A DNA stretch of 64,000 nucleotides, from contig CAXXVA010000001.1 in NCBI GenBank assembly GCA_963675365.2, positions 124,001 through 188,000 of the forward strand, in the 5' to 3' direction. The notes beneath the pieces are model-generated. The model saw only the letters and a program-made list of their open reading frames with translations. It was not told where the DNA came from and ran no database searches. Every line of letters begins with the position of its first letter. Position 1 is the stretch's first letter. Position numbers and translations under genes: made by a program. This document shows, one piece after another, positions 53,325 through 61,837 of the stretch. The stretch comes from CAXXOK01 sp963675365 (lineage in GTDB: Bacteria > Bacillota > Clostridia > Christensenellales > Aristaeellaceae).

Positions 53325-54840
53325 GTTCCTCCTCCTCTCCCCTTGCGCCTTCGATCGCATAAGAAATGATCAATTCCTGCGTTGCGTCCTCCGCGGATAC
53401 TTCCTTGGTCACACGGCGGTCGCGCATCACATAGATTCGATCGCTCATGCCGATCACCTCGGGCAGGTCGGAAGAAATCATGACAACAGCCTTGCCTGCC
53501 TTCGCCAGTTCATCCATGAAAGCGTAGATTTCATTTTTAGCACCCACGTCAATACCGCGGGTCGGTTCATCAAAGATGATCACATCAGATTTGGTGGCCA
53601 GCCATTTTGCCAAAACCACCTTTTGCTGATTGCCGCCCGATAAATTTCTCGCGAGCTGGTTGGGCGACGGGGTCACGATGTTTAGTTCTTGAATATATTG
53701 GTTTACCGTTGCCTTTTCGGTCAACCTGCGTATCCAGCCGCGCGGGTTGAGCTTGGCAAGATTCGCCATCACAATGTTTTGACTGATCGGCAGGATGAGC
53801 GAAAGGCCCTGGCGTTTGCGATCCTCGGGGATCAGCGATAAGCCGAGGTTGATGATATCCTTGGGCTTATCGTTACGGTTTGTCAGCTTGCCCAGGATCG
53901 TAATATCTCCTTTTTCGTAGGGGTCGATGTGGAACACGGCGCGGACCATTTCGGTTCGTCCTGCGCCGACCAGACCGGCAAAGCCTACGATTTCACCGCG
54001 GCGCACCTCGATGTTGATGTCCGTCAGCTTTTCCTTGGCAGAGCACAAGTTCTCTACCTTCAGTGCGACATCTCCCGGGGTTTGGCGGGTACGGTGATAG
54101 AGATCGACGATTTCACGTCCGACCATACGGCGCACGATTTCATCGGTGGATATAGCATTCGTATCTTCGGTGCAAATATATTTACCGTCACGTAAAATTG
54201 TAATACGGTCGCCAATTTGTGCGATCTCTTGCAAACGATGCGAGATATAGATCACGCCGATACCGCGCTTGGTGAGGGCTCGTACGATTTCAAAAAGCTG
54301 CTCAATCTCACGTTCGGATAGTGACGAAGTCGGTTCGTCCATGATCAAGACTTTGAGATCATGGGTCAGCGCCTTGGCCACTTCAACCATTTGCTGCTGG
54401 GCAACGGGTATTTCGCTGGCCAAAGCGTGTGTGTTGACATGCATTTTCATGCTCTCCAGCAACGCCGCAGACTCTCTGTGCATGGTTTTCCGGTCATTGA
54501 ACACGCCTGAATGGCGCGGCATATGATCAATAAAAATGTTCTCGGCGACGCTAAGATAGGGAATCAGGTTGAATTCCTGATAAATGATACCGATACCCAG
54601 TTTTTGGGACGTTATTGGATCGAATTTTGTGACCTTGTGTCCCTCGACATACAGTTCACCACCGTCGGGCGTATAAGCTCCGGCGAGCACTTTCATCAGC
54701 GTGGATTTACCGGCGCCATTTTCACCGAGCAATACGTGCACTTCACCCGGCTTCAGCGTAAAATTGATATCATCCAGCGCTTGAACGCCCGGAAATGATT
54801 TTGATATATGCCGCATTTCGATCAAATACTCTGAACTCAT
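53317..54840 (-). CDS. Ribose-type ABC transporter ATP-binding protein (two NBDs)
   Basis: 507 residues with two nucleotide-binding domains. N-half: Walker A GENGAGKSTLMK (about 38-49), degenerate signature VAQQQMVEVAKAL, Walker B VLIMDEPTSSLSE. C-half: a relaxed Walker A VGAGRTEMVRAVF (about 291-303), full signature LSGGNQQKVVLAKWLA and DEPTRGIDVGAK. This asymmetry is normal for RbsA/MglA importers. The operon context assigns the imported sugar to the RhaA-LyxK-UlaE pathway. GAAGGAGATACG upstream sets the start. A 326-base gap with a hairpin separates it from the binding protein. Confidence 0.95.
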   Translation of the reverse strand: MSSEYLIEMRHISKSFPGVQALDDINFTLKPGEVHVLLGENGAGKSTLMKVLAGAYTPDGGELYVEGHKVTKFDPITSQKLGIGIIYQEFNLIPYLSVAENIFIDHMPRHSGVFNDRKTMHRESAALLESMKMHVNTHALASEIPVAQQQMVEVAKALTHDLKVLIMDEPTSSLSEREIEQLFEIVRALTKRGIGVIYISHRLQEIAQIGDRITILRDGKYICTEDTNAISTDEIVRRMVGREIVDLYHRTRQTPGDVALKVENLCSAKEKLTDINIEVRRGEIVGFAGLVGAGRTEMVRAVFHIDPYEKGDITILGKLTNRNDKPKDIINLGLSLIPEDRKRQGLSLILPISQNIVMANLAKLNPRGWIRRLTEKATVNQYIQELNIVTPSPNQLARNLSGGNQQKVVLAKWLATKSDVIIFDEPTRGIDVGAKNEIYAFMDELAKAGKAVVMISSDLPEVIGMSDRIYVMRDRRVTKEVSAEDATQELIISYAIEGARGEEEEHG

Positions 54841-55022
54841 TAGGTCGTATCTCCTTCCCCCGTGATCGGGAAGTATATTTATCCTAGCCGTTTAAGGCAT
54901 AACAAAAGATGCGGCTTAATCACTAGGTTAGGGATCTTGGGATGATTCCCGGATCTGGATGACAATGCATGCAGGAATACCCGTCCATGATCCAAACATG
55001 CTCGCGGGAGAAAACCGTCCCC

Positions 55023-55054
55023 CCGGCCCGGCCGCGTGGATTGAGCCGGACCGG
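55023..55054 (-). other. GC-rich hairpin between binding protein and ATPase genes
   Basis: CCGGTCCGGC / GCCGGGCCGG stem (one wobble) with a 12-base loop on the minus strand, in the 326-base gap 54841-55166. It probably attenuates or protects mRNA so that the binding protein is made in excess, as is usual for such importers. No gene or other promoter was seen in this gap. Confidence 0.5.
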
Positions 55055-55166
55055 AAGGAATCCCTTACATCATATCTTACTTTATCGAACAGAATCCGCG
55101 CAAGTTCGGATTGAGTTTGATGGTTGGATTGATTGACTAATGCAGGGAAAGAAACCGGAATATGGT

Positions 55167-56192
55167 TTAGCGGCTCATCAACGCATCGGGACGCTCGTCC
55201 ATCTGAACCAGGTTGTCGAGTGTGACGATGGTGATGGGGCAGTTGATCTGGCGGGGAACTTCTTCGCCATTAAGCGCGCGCACAGCGGCGACAACGCTCA
55301 GGTAAGCCTGATCATAAACGCCCTGGGATACGGTGAACGCCTCGTCGCCATTGGCAACGGCAGTATACTGGGGCTCCTGAACGTCAAATCCGCTGACCAG
55401 CACCTGGCCTTGCATGCCGGCTGCCTTAATAGCTTCGATGGCGCCTTCAGCCTGGTTGCCGCCGACGGCCACCAATGCTGAGAGGGAATCGCCCCACTTG
55501 GTGATATAGTCTTCAGCAACTTTGCGGCCTTCGTCAGCCTGCCATTTGGTGATCGCGGTTTCCACTTCGATGTTGGGATAGGCCTTGAAGGCTTCCACAC
55601 AAGCAGCGGTGCGCAGATCGGAGGTCGCTTGTCCGGGCACGCCTTCCATGACGACGACTTTGCCTGTTTCGCCAATCAGAGCGGCCATCTTGTCAGCAAT
55701 GACCTTACCCACGATATCATTGTCAATGCCGACATAGGTGAGGTAATCCACATCGGACGGACCCATGGTGTTGTCGTACACGACAACGATACCGGCATCG
55801 ATCAGATCCTGCACCGGGCCTTTGACGGCTTCGGTGTTGGCGGGAGCCAAAACAACCGCATCAACGCCGGTGGTGATCAGGTCTTCCAGAATACGTTTTT
55901 GTTCTTCAACGTTATCTGCCTTCGTGGGAGAATAGTCGAGGATTTCCACGCCCAGAGCTTCACCGGCCTTTTTGGCGGCGATGATGTGGGATTCCCATAC
56001 GGGAACTGCGGCACTCTTGACGACGACTGCGATCGTATATTGTCTTGCGGGAACGACATCAGTTCCAAAATCGGCAGCCTCGATGCTGCCTTCAGTACCG
56101 ACCATGACCACGTCCGCGCTCGCGAAGGTGAACCCAAAGAGAAGCGTAACAGACAGGACCAGCATTACGAGGAACGACAGTGATTTTTTCAT
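55167..56192 (-). CDS. Sugar ABC transporter substrate-binding protein
   Basis: 341 residues with a signal peptide (about 1-27, LVLSVTLLFGFTFASA; no lipobox Cys in the hydrophobic end). It is a periplasmic-binding-protein type 1 fold: YTIAVVVKSAAVPVWESHI, KRILEDLITTGVDAVVLAPAN, YDNTMGPSDVDYLTYVGIDN, LVAVGGNQAEGAIEAIKAAG, VSGFDVQEP. It resembles RbsB/rhamnose-type binding proteins. The missing lipobox is odd for a Gram-positive cell-surface receptor and leaves the anchoring question open. It follows the MFS gene by 30 bases. ATG at 56192 is chosen over a TTG at 56201 next to AAGGAG. Confidence 0.92.
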   Translation of the reverse strand: MKKSLSFLVMLVLSVTLLFGFTFASADVVMVGTEGSIEAADFGTDVVPARQYTIAVVVKSAAVPVWESHIIAAKKAGEALGVEILDYSPTKADNVEEQKRILEDLITTGVDAVVLAPANTEAVKGPVQDLIDAGIVVVYDNTMGPSDVDYLTYVGIDNDIVGKVIADKMAALIGETGKVVVMEGVPGQATSDLRTAACVEAFKAYPNIEVETAITKWQADEGRKVAEDYITKWGDSLSALVAVGGNQAEGAIEAIKAAGMQGQVLVSGFDVQEPQYTAVANGDEAFTVSQGVYDQAYLSVVAAVRALNGEEVPRQINCPITIVTLDNLVQMDERPDALMSR

Positions 56193-56222
56193 AGTATCCA
56201 AGTCTCCTTTTCTATTATATTC

Positions 56223-57449
56223 TCAAAGATCCGTACTTGCGTTTTCGAATCCCTGAGTTATAGAACCTTGTTGTTTCGATTTTGCAGCCAGTGCGGCCGC
56301 GCCCATCGCCAACGCAGCGATGCCGTTGAGTATAAAGAATATCGTGGTGACCTGCATGGCAATGCGCATGGAGAGGATGGCCATAACCGAGGCGACGATC
56401 AGCGGAGCAAGTGCCTGTGCGATGGTTTTGACAATCATCAGAACGCTGGTCGTCACACCGGCTTGCCCGGGGCAAACGACGGAACCCTGATGCAATGCCA
56501 TGGGGATGCAAGGTCCGCTGGTAAGCCCCGCGATGCAGCAGATCACGATAAACGCCGCCGGAGTGTTGATGATCAACGCAATCATCCATGCAACCCCTGA
56601 GATCAGCGCGCCATAGGCCAGCACCTGGGGCGCGGTGATGGGCAGGTAGGGGGCTGTGATGCGGCTGATCATACTGCAAATCCAAAATAGGGACAGACTC
56701 AGCGTTGCGGTTTGGGGATCCTGTAAATAAACCGATACATAGCGCAAAGTCCACACGATCACGCCGCTTTGCCCCGCAGCCCCAAAGAACATCGTAGCCA
56801 GCAGCAATACCAAAGCCGGGTTGCGGGCATATGCACCCAAGTCTTTGATGCGAAACGAAGTGTTGACCATCCTAACCGCTGGCACTTTACCTTGCAGGCG
56901 ATGCGTGGTCAGGGCAAATTGGATGATCAGCACCACAGCAGCCGAACCCATCAAAAGGTACACGCTGCGCCAAGGCAGTTTGCTCAGGAGCAGGTATAGA
57001 ATCGGGGGAAGCAGGAAATTGAAAAAGCCGAACACGCCATGCAGTATACCAAAATACCTTGCGGACTTTTCACCGGCCAAATCCGGTATAATCGCGCTTT
57101 GATTGGCGTCCGTTACCCCGATGCCAACGCCGAGGATCAGGCAGGCGGCTAAAAAACCGATGAAGGGTAACGGGATGCCCATAACCACGAGCGTCAGGGT
57201 CATCACCAGTCCGCCGCCCATAATCCATTGGACTTTGCGTATCCTGCCCTGCAGCATGATCGTGCTGATGAGGGCCAACAGCGCGCCTACGCTGATCAGA
57301 CTGCTCATCAGACCTTCCTGGACTCCGTGAAGAGCGTAGTCGTGAATGATGTCGTTGAGCATGACGGCCAGCATGCCGACGGATATCGCCGTTGCAACCA
57401 TGGTAATCGTCAGGGAAATGAAATATCGCTTTACCGTACTGTTGTTCAT
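56223..57449 (-). CDS. MFS transporter
   Basis: A 408-residue, 12-helix major facilitator. Helices run from about 10 to 400. The loop 2-3 region is GRIRKVQWIMGGG, and helix 5 holds FGILHGVFGFFNFLLPP. It resembles the FucP/sugar-proton or oligosaccharide-MFS groups, but the substrate group is not certain. It lies between the transducer-like gene (39 bases) and the ABC binding protein (30 bases), so the operon encodes two transporters for possibly different sugars or for import and export. Confidence 0.88.
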   Translation of the reverse strand: MNNSTVKRYFISLTITMVATAISVGMLAVMLNDIIHDYALHGVQEGLMSSLISVGALLALISTIMLQGRIRKVQWIMGGGLVMTLTLVVMGIPLPFIGFLAACLILGVGIGVTDANQSAIIPDLAGEKSARYFGILHGVFGFFNFLLPPILYLLLSKLPWRSVYLLMGSAAVVLIIQFALTTHRLQGKVPAVRMVNTSFRIKDLGAYARNPALVLLLATMFFGAAGQSGVIVWTLRYVSVYLQDPQTATLSLSLFWICSMISRITAPYLPITAPQVLAYGALISGVAWMIALIINTPAAFIVICCIAGLTSGPCIPMALHQGSVVCPGQAGVTTSVLMIVKTIAQALAPLIVASVMAILSMRIAMQVTTIFFILNGIAALAMGAAALAAKSKQQGSITQGFENASTDL

Positions 57450-57488
57450 GCGCGCCTCTTTACGTATGTACTGATTATATCGGCCGGC

Positions 57489-57854
57489 CTAAAGAGCCAT
57501 GGTTGTCATAATGGCATTTGCGCTCTGGGTGGTATCCACTCTCGTGTATTGTACGCTGACCGGAATCGAACAGGCAACCGTTGCCGCATAGGGAACGCCT
57601 TGGGGAATGTGCTTTCCCTTCAGGTCCAAGATCTTGTCCATGCGGATATGATGGGTGCGCCTGGCCGCGCATAGTACAGACTGAAGGGGCATGGGTTCGG
57701 CGTCTTCAAAATACAGCGTGATGTTGATTGCGCAGTCCTCGCTGCCGGTGTTGAGCACACAGATGGATTCATGACTTACGTAGTGCTCTCCGCTGGTAAT
57801 TTCCGGCCAGTACATATCCGGGATGATCCATTCCAGCTTGGATTTTGCTTCCAT
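57489..57854 (-). CDS. Sensory rhodopsin transducer (ASRT)-like small protein
   Basis: 121 residues. It follows the Anabaena sensory rhodopsin transducer family: YVSHESICVLNTGSEDCAINITLYFED (about 25-50), the ARRTHHIRMDKI segment (about 68-79) and VSVQYTRVDTTQSANAIMTTMAL at the C-terminus. The conserved HE, N-G and V-Q-x-T-R-x-D positions are present. The family is a small beta-sandwich and has been proposed to bind small molecules such as sugars. No rhodopsin is near. AAGGTGA precedes the ATG. It lies 10 bases after the isomerase, and 39 before the MFS gene. Confidence 0.88.
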   Translation of the reverse strand: MEAKSKLEWIIPDMYWPEITSGEHYVSHESICVLNTGSEDCAINITLYFEDAEPMPLQSVLCAARRTHHIRMDKILDLKGKHIPQGVPYAATVACSIPVSVQYTRVDTTQSANAIMTTMAL

Positions 57855-57864
57855 ATTACTCACC

Positions 57865-59130
57865 TTATGCCCTTTTGGAAAGAACGCTGCTTTCATATTC
57901 CTTCATCTTCCGGATCCACTCGTACCCTACAGGTACGTTCTGCTGTGCGCAGTAGTAATCCCAAACGGCGCTGAAGGGGAGGGATTTGGCTTCTTCCAAG
58001 CAGGCCAGCCGCGTGGTGTAATCGCCTTCCTGTTCGGCTTTGCGCGCGGTTTCGATGGGGTTAAGCGCGGCATGAAGCAGCGCCTTGCGGGTATTGCGCG
58101 TACCGATCACCCAGCAGGCGATGCGGTTGATGGAAGCATCAAAAAAGTCCAAGCCCACATTCACGCGATCCTGATACCCGTTAAAGATGATTTCGTTCAT
58201 AATATTTTGCAGCTCATCATCCCACGTGACCACATGATCGGAGTCCCAGCGCACGCCGCGGCTGACATGAAGCATCAGCTCTTTGGTATACGGGAGAATC
58301 GCGCTGAACTTGGCCGCGATGCTCTCGGTGGGATGGAAATGACCGGCATCGAGGGTATACATCTTGCTGCGCGTGATGGCATACCCCAGAGAAAACTCAT
58401 GGCTGGCAACCGTATAGCTCTCAAGGCCCAGGCCAAACAGCTTGCTCTCCAGCGCCTCGGCCACGAGCGCCGTATCCAGCGGTGCGGCGAAGATCTCGTC
58501 CAGCGATTGGATCATCAGCTCGCGGCGAGATGCCGTATCCGCCGGCGTATCCTTATAGCCGTCGGGCATCCAATAATTCACGACGCTTCGAATGCCAAGC
58601 TCCCGGCCGAACACTTCGCCGATTTCGCGCGAGCGCTTGCCGTGCTCAATCCAGAAACGCCGCTTCGTATCATCGGTAGAAGAGAGTGAAAAATCGCCGT
58701 CCATCATGGGGCTGGAGAAAAATGTCGGATTGAAATCAAGGCCGATTTTGCGGTCCCTGGCCCAATCAATCCAGCGCTGAAACTGCGCATAGGTGTATTC
58801 GTCTCTGGAAACCTTTTTGCCGCCTGTTTCCGCCTGGCATGCGTGCACGCTCACTTTGAGTTTGCCCGGAATCATAGACATGGCTTGATCCAGATCATGA
58901 AGCAATTCCGGCAGGGTGCGTGCACGGCCGGGATATGCGCCGGTGGTGGCGATGCCGCCGCTGAGCGATTCCGCCCCGTCAAAGCCGATTAAATCATCGC
59001 CCTGCCAGCTGTGCATGGACACCGCGACGCCATCGGCGATTGCCATTGCCTGCTCTACGTCCACACCGTGGGCCGCATATTGTTCTTTTGCGCTTTGAAA
59101 CGCATGAATCACCTGTTTGTCCACTCTCAT
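57865..59130 (-). CDS. rhaA: L-rhamnose isomerase (RhaA family; may act on L-lyxose)
   Basis: A 421-residue, full-length RhaA. AVSMHSWQGDDLIGFDG (about 36-52), LKVSVHACQAE (about 91-101) and GLDFNPTFFSSPM (about 130-142) are classic. Metal ligands are found in YTLDAGHFHPTESIAAKFS (about 268-286) and VRWDSDHVV (about 303-311), and NVGLDFFDASINRI follows. RhaA converts L-rhamnose to L-rhamnulose and also L-lyxose to L-xylulose and L-mannose to L-fructose. Without RhaB/RhaD but with LyxK and UlaE, L-lyxose is the more consistent substrate. It is second in the operon, 22 bases after the reductase. Confidence 0.95.
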   Translation of the reverse strand: MRVDKQVIHAFQSAKEQYAAHGVDVEQAMAIADGVAVSMHSWQGDDLIGFDGAESLSGGIATTGAYPGRARTLPELLHDLDQAMSMIPGKLKVSVHACQAETGGKKVSRDEYTYAQFQRWIDWARDRKIGLDFNPTFFSSPMMDGDFSLSSTDDTKRRFWIEHGKRSREIGEVFGRELGIRSVVNYWMPDGYKDTPADTASRRELMIQSLDEIFAAPLDTALVAEALESKLFGLGLESYTVASHEFSLGYAITRSKMYTLDAGHFHPTESIAAKFSAILPYTKELMLHVSRGVRWDSDHVVTWDDELQNIMNEIIFNGYQDRVNVGLDFFDASINRIACWVIGTRNTRKALLHAALNPIETARKAEQEGDYTTRLACLEEAKSLPFSAVWDYYCAQQNVPVGYEWIRKMKEYESSVLSKRA

Positions 59131-59152
59131 GCCCTCCGTTATGTATTGGCCG

Positions 59153-60136
59153 TTATGCCCGATAAACGAATTTCTTCAGGCTGGCCAGCCGATCGCAAAG
59201 TTCCGCGGGGATCTCTTTCCCCCAGCAACGGACCGCCTCCATCAGCTGATCGTCGTTGTCAAAGGATGCAATCGGCACGGAGGGGAAATCCTGATTGGCG
59301 ATCATATACATCATGGAAAGGTCAGTGACGGTGTACTCGGTTTCCGCTGCCATCTTGAGCAGCTCTTGGTAAATAAGATCGTTGCTTTCATTCTGATAAA
59401 CGTCGGTTACGTTGGACGGCAGCGTTTCCCCGGCTGCCCGGCGCGTGAAATAACCTTTTGCGATGGACATGTACGCCATCACGCTGAGCTTGTTATCCTT
59501 GTGGTATTGCCATGTCGGTTCATCCATAAGAATGAAGCTTTTATCCTGAAGATTATCAAAGTTGATATCCGCAAGGCTCCACATCAGCTGGTTGCACAAG
59601 AAGCCCTGCTTGCCGTTCTTGGCCGCATAGGCGTTGGCTTCCATCATGCGGTCCAGCGCCCAGTTGGAGCAGCCATAGTAATGAATCTTACCAGCCTTCA
59701 CCGCTTCGTCCAAACAGTCGACAATTTCGCCGACGGGCACGCTGCGGTCGTCGCGATGCAGGAAATACAGGTCGATATAGTTGGTCTGCAGATATTCCAG
59801 GCTTTCGTCCAGATCCTGGTTGATGGCTTGGGGATGCACGCGCGGCACGCTCATGTTCGACCAATCCGGATGCGCGCCCTTGGTAGCCAAAACGACTTGA
59901 TCACGTTTACCTGTTTCTGCGAGCCATTCGCCGATTGTCCGTTCGCTTCGGCATGTGAGACCCGGATTCCAATCGCCGTACACATGCGCCGTATCGATGA
60001 AATTGCCGCCCATCTCCACATACTTGGAAAGCTGATGCTTGGCATCGGCTTTCGACATCGCGGAGTCGTAATTTACAGTCCCCAGGCAAATGGGAGTGAC
60101 CTCAAGATGCGTACCCGTAAACGTAACCTTTTTCAT
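59153..60136 (-). CDS. Aldo/keto reductase
   Basis: A 327-residue TIM-barrel NAD(P)H reductase. The catalytic tetrad is seen as Asp and Tyr in FIDTAHVYGDW (about 46-56), Lys in VVLATKGAH (about 82-90) and His in DLYFLHRDD (about 122-130). NADP-binding elements lie near SIAKGYFTRRA and the C-terminal VPIASFDNDDQL. It may reduce an aldose or dehydro sugar feeding the isomerase. It is the first gene of the operon, transcribed from the consensus promoter at 60220-60247. Confidence 0.92.
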   Translation of the reverse strand: MKKVTFTGTHLEVTPICLGTVNYDSAMSKADAKHQLSKYVEMGGNFIDTAHVYGDWNPGLTCRSERTIGEWLAETGKRDQVVLATKGAHPDWSNMSVPRVHPQAINQDLDESLEYLQTNYIDLYFLHRDDRSVPVGEIVDCLDEAVKAGKIHYYGCSNWALDRMMEANAYAAKNGKQGFLCNQLMWSLADINFDNLQDKSFILMDEPTWQYHKDNKLSVMAYMSIAKGYFTRRAAGETLPSNVTDVYQNESNDLIYQELLKMAAETEYTVTDLSMMYMIANQDFPSVPIASFDNDDQLMEAVRCWGKEIPAELCDRLASLKKFVYRA

Positions 60137-60204
60137 TATTTTCTCCTTGCGACAACAAACTCAACAAGTCATGCGAATTCTTCATTGCTTGACAACGGAT
60201 GTTG

Positions 60205-60217
60205 CTTGTCCTACAAG
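60205..60217. promoter_or_regulatory. GntR-type operator at the sugar operon start site
   Basis: Perfect inverted repeat CTTGT-CCT-ACAAG, just downstream of the -10 of the sugar operon promoter. The size and TTGT/ACAA arms fit FadR/FCD-subfamily GntR proteins such as the divergent gene at 60655. Confidence 0.65.
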
Positions 60218-60219
60218 TA

Positions 60220-60247
60220 ATTATAGCATGTGTTACACTGATGTCAA
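60220..60247 (-). promoter_or_regulatory. Consensus promoter of the 12-gene sugar operon
   Basis: TTGACA (60242-60247), 16-base spacer ending TGC, TATAAT (60220-60225): consensus hexamers plus extended -10. Its strength with an operator at +1 predicts repression in the absence of inducer. Confidence 0.88.
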
Positions 60248-60550
60248 CTGTATTTATTGCACAATTTTATTACAATTTTTAGTCTATAGTAAACAATTAA
60301 TGTGAAAAGTCATGTCGATTATGACCGGCATCCCGACGATAGTGACATAGCGAAATTCGTTTGCTGTGCTGTAAAGTTTATCGCATTTTCAACCGTTTCG
60401 CACACCAATAAACATATAATGGATCAAAAACGAAAATGACGAATAGATTCAGCAGTAAAATGCATAAAACAGACCTCAGGTACGTACAACAGGTTCCCTA
60501 TTTAATCATCTCGACCTTCCAACCATCGATGTTTAAAAATTGTTTGTTGT

Positions 60551-60578
60551 TTGACATCCAGCAGATTATAGATATACT
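60551..60578 (+). promoter_or_regulatory. Promoter of the GntR regulator gene
   Basis: TTGACA (60551-60556), 16-base spacer, TATACT (60573-60578). An ACTxTAATTAxAGT inverted repeat at 60576-60589 overlaps it and may be a binding site. The rest of 60248-60550 holds nothing else I can identify. Confidence 0.7.
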
Positions 60579-60654
60579 GTAATTATAGTGTATGATATTG
60601 TTACATATCTCTATAATGTAATGAGATTGCACAAATCAGGAGGGGCGAGAGATC

Positions 60655-61368
60655 ATGCAGGACAATACGGCTGTTTACGACATTCAAAAAATACAAAAAG
60701 TAAATGTTAGTCAGGCTACGTTTGATATTATACTTGGCAAGATCATGGACGGTACGTGGAAGCAGGGCGAAAAAATACCGTCCGAAAATGAACTGCGGCT
60801 GATGCTGGGCGTAAGCCGGCATACCATTCGATCCGCTATCACAAACCTCAACATGCTTGGGATACTGCAGACCCGGCGCGGGGATGGCAACTATGTCAAG
60901 GGTACGGGCGTCGCCCTGTATATTGATTTTCTGCTGCCCTATCTGTTTGCCTCCAAGATGGATGTATGCAAGATACTGGAATTTCGCGAAAGCGTGGAAT
61001 CGACGGCAACGCGCTACACCGCTCTGCGTATGACGAACGAGGATCTAAAGAACATTGAAGCAAAGATGCATCTTTGCGAACAGCATACGGAATCCGCGGA
61101 GTATCCGGAATACGACTTTGACTTTCATCTGGCGATTGCCGAAGCCTCCAAAAGCGATCTGCTGATCCAGTCTATGTATATCGTTAAAAAATATTGCTTT
61201 GCCGCGATCCGGGAGTATTTTAATGATACGCTCGTCAACGAAGGCGCGCACCTGCACCATTTACGGATATTTGAAGCGCTCAGCAACCGTGACGCCGATT
61301 CGGCCAGCGAAGCCATGGGCAACCACATCCGGAGCATCATCAGGTTTATCAATAACGCGCGCACCTGA
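60655..61368 (+). CDS. GntR family (FadR/FCD subfamily) transcriptional regulator
   Basis: 237 residues. The winged helix (about 20-85) includes GEKIPSENELRLMLGVSRHTIRSAITNLNMLGILQTRRGDGNYV, of which SENELRLMLGVSRHTIR is the helix-turn-helix core. The FCD ligand domain (about 100-230) has Asp/His metal or ligand residues in EFRESVESTATR, YDFDFHLAIAEAS and HLHHLRIFEAL. AGGAGGGG precedes the ATG. It is divergent from the sugar operon and most likely represses it through the CTTGT-CCT-ACAAG site. The inducer is probably a sugar or sugar phosphate of that pathway. Confidence 0.93.
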   Translation: MQDNTAVYDIQKIQKVNVSQATFDIILGKIMDGTWKQGEKIPSENELRLMLGVSRHTIRSAITNLNMLGILQTRRGDGNYVKGTGVALYIDFLLPYLFASKMDVCKILEFRESVESTATRYTALRMTNEDLKNIEAKMHLCEQHTESAEYPEYDFDFHLAIAEASKSDLLIQSMYIVKKYCFAAIREYFNDTLVNEGAHLHHLRIFEALSNRDADSASEAMGNHIRSIIRFINNART

Positions 61369-61410
61369 TAGGCCTGATCCCACCCCTGTCTAATAAAGTA
61401 GCATCCAAAC

Positions 61411-61438
61411 GGCTGCCGCACGCGCGGCGGCCTTTTTT
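61411..61438 (+). terminator. Rho-independent terminator of the GntR gene
   Basis: GGCTGCCGC / GCGGCGGCC stem (one wobble), ACGC loop, six T. Confidence 0.9.
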
Positions 61439-61621
61439 GATTTGCTGATATATCCAAAATGCACCGATTTAAAAGAATGGAGTTGATCGGCTTTGCCGAT
61501 GTTCTATACAGGGCACACGCATATTTTGATTGCCTCTCGTGGAAAATAACTCGTTATGCAACTTTTTTCAAGTTTCATTAGCTTTATTTCCCAATTTTCA
61601 CGCCACCTCTTACTACCTCAA

Positions 61622-61816
61622 TTAGCAAGAGTCGTATGGGTAAAGATGCTCCTGCCGCAGTCTGCTCCATAGAAAGAGCTCCGTGATCTTACGTTGCGTT
61701 TTAAACGGCATGGTTATTTTCTGCCGGATGGTAAAAAGCAGAATAAACAGGCTGATCATGGAAGCAATCGTCCCACTCCATTCAGATAAGAATTCTAATA
61801 CTGGTTCTCCGTATGC
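61622..61816 (-). pseudogene. Remnant of a small membrane-protein reading frame
   Basis: A 64-codon open frame bounded upstream by a stop; the first ATG (61759) leaves only 45 residues. The translation is protein-like: a hydrophobic helix (SMISLFILLFTIRQ) then basic KTQRKITELFLWSRLRQEH. There is no ribosome site. It lies at the junction between GC-rich core and AT-rich end, so it may be the 3' relic of a gene cut by an insertion. Otherwise 61440-61837 shows no gene. Confidence 0.3.
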
Positions 61817-61837
61817 TTAGAAAAGGCTATTTCTAAG

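Noticed and set aside
54841..55166. Additional gene or riboswitch between binding protein and ATPase
   Set aside because: No open frame with a ribosome site and no recognised riboswitch core; only a GC-rich hairpin.
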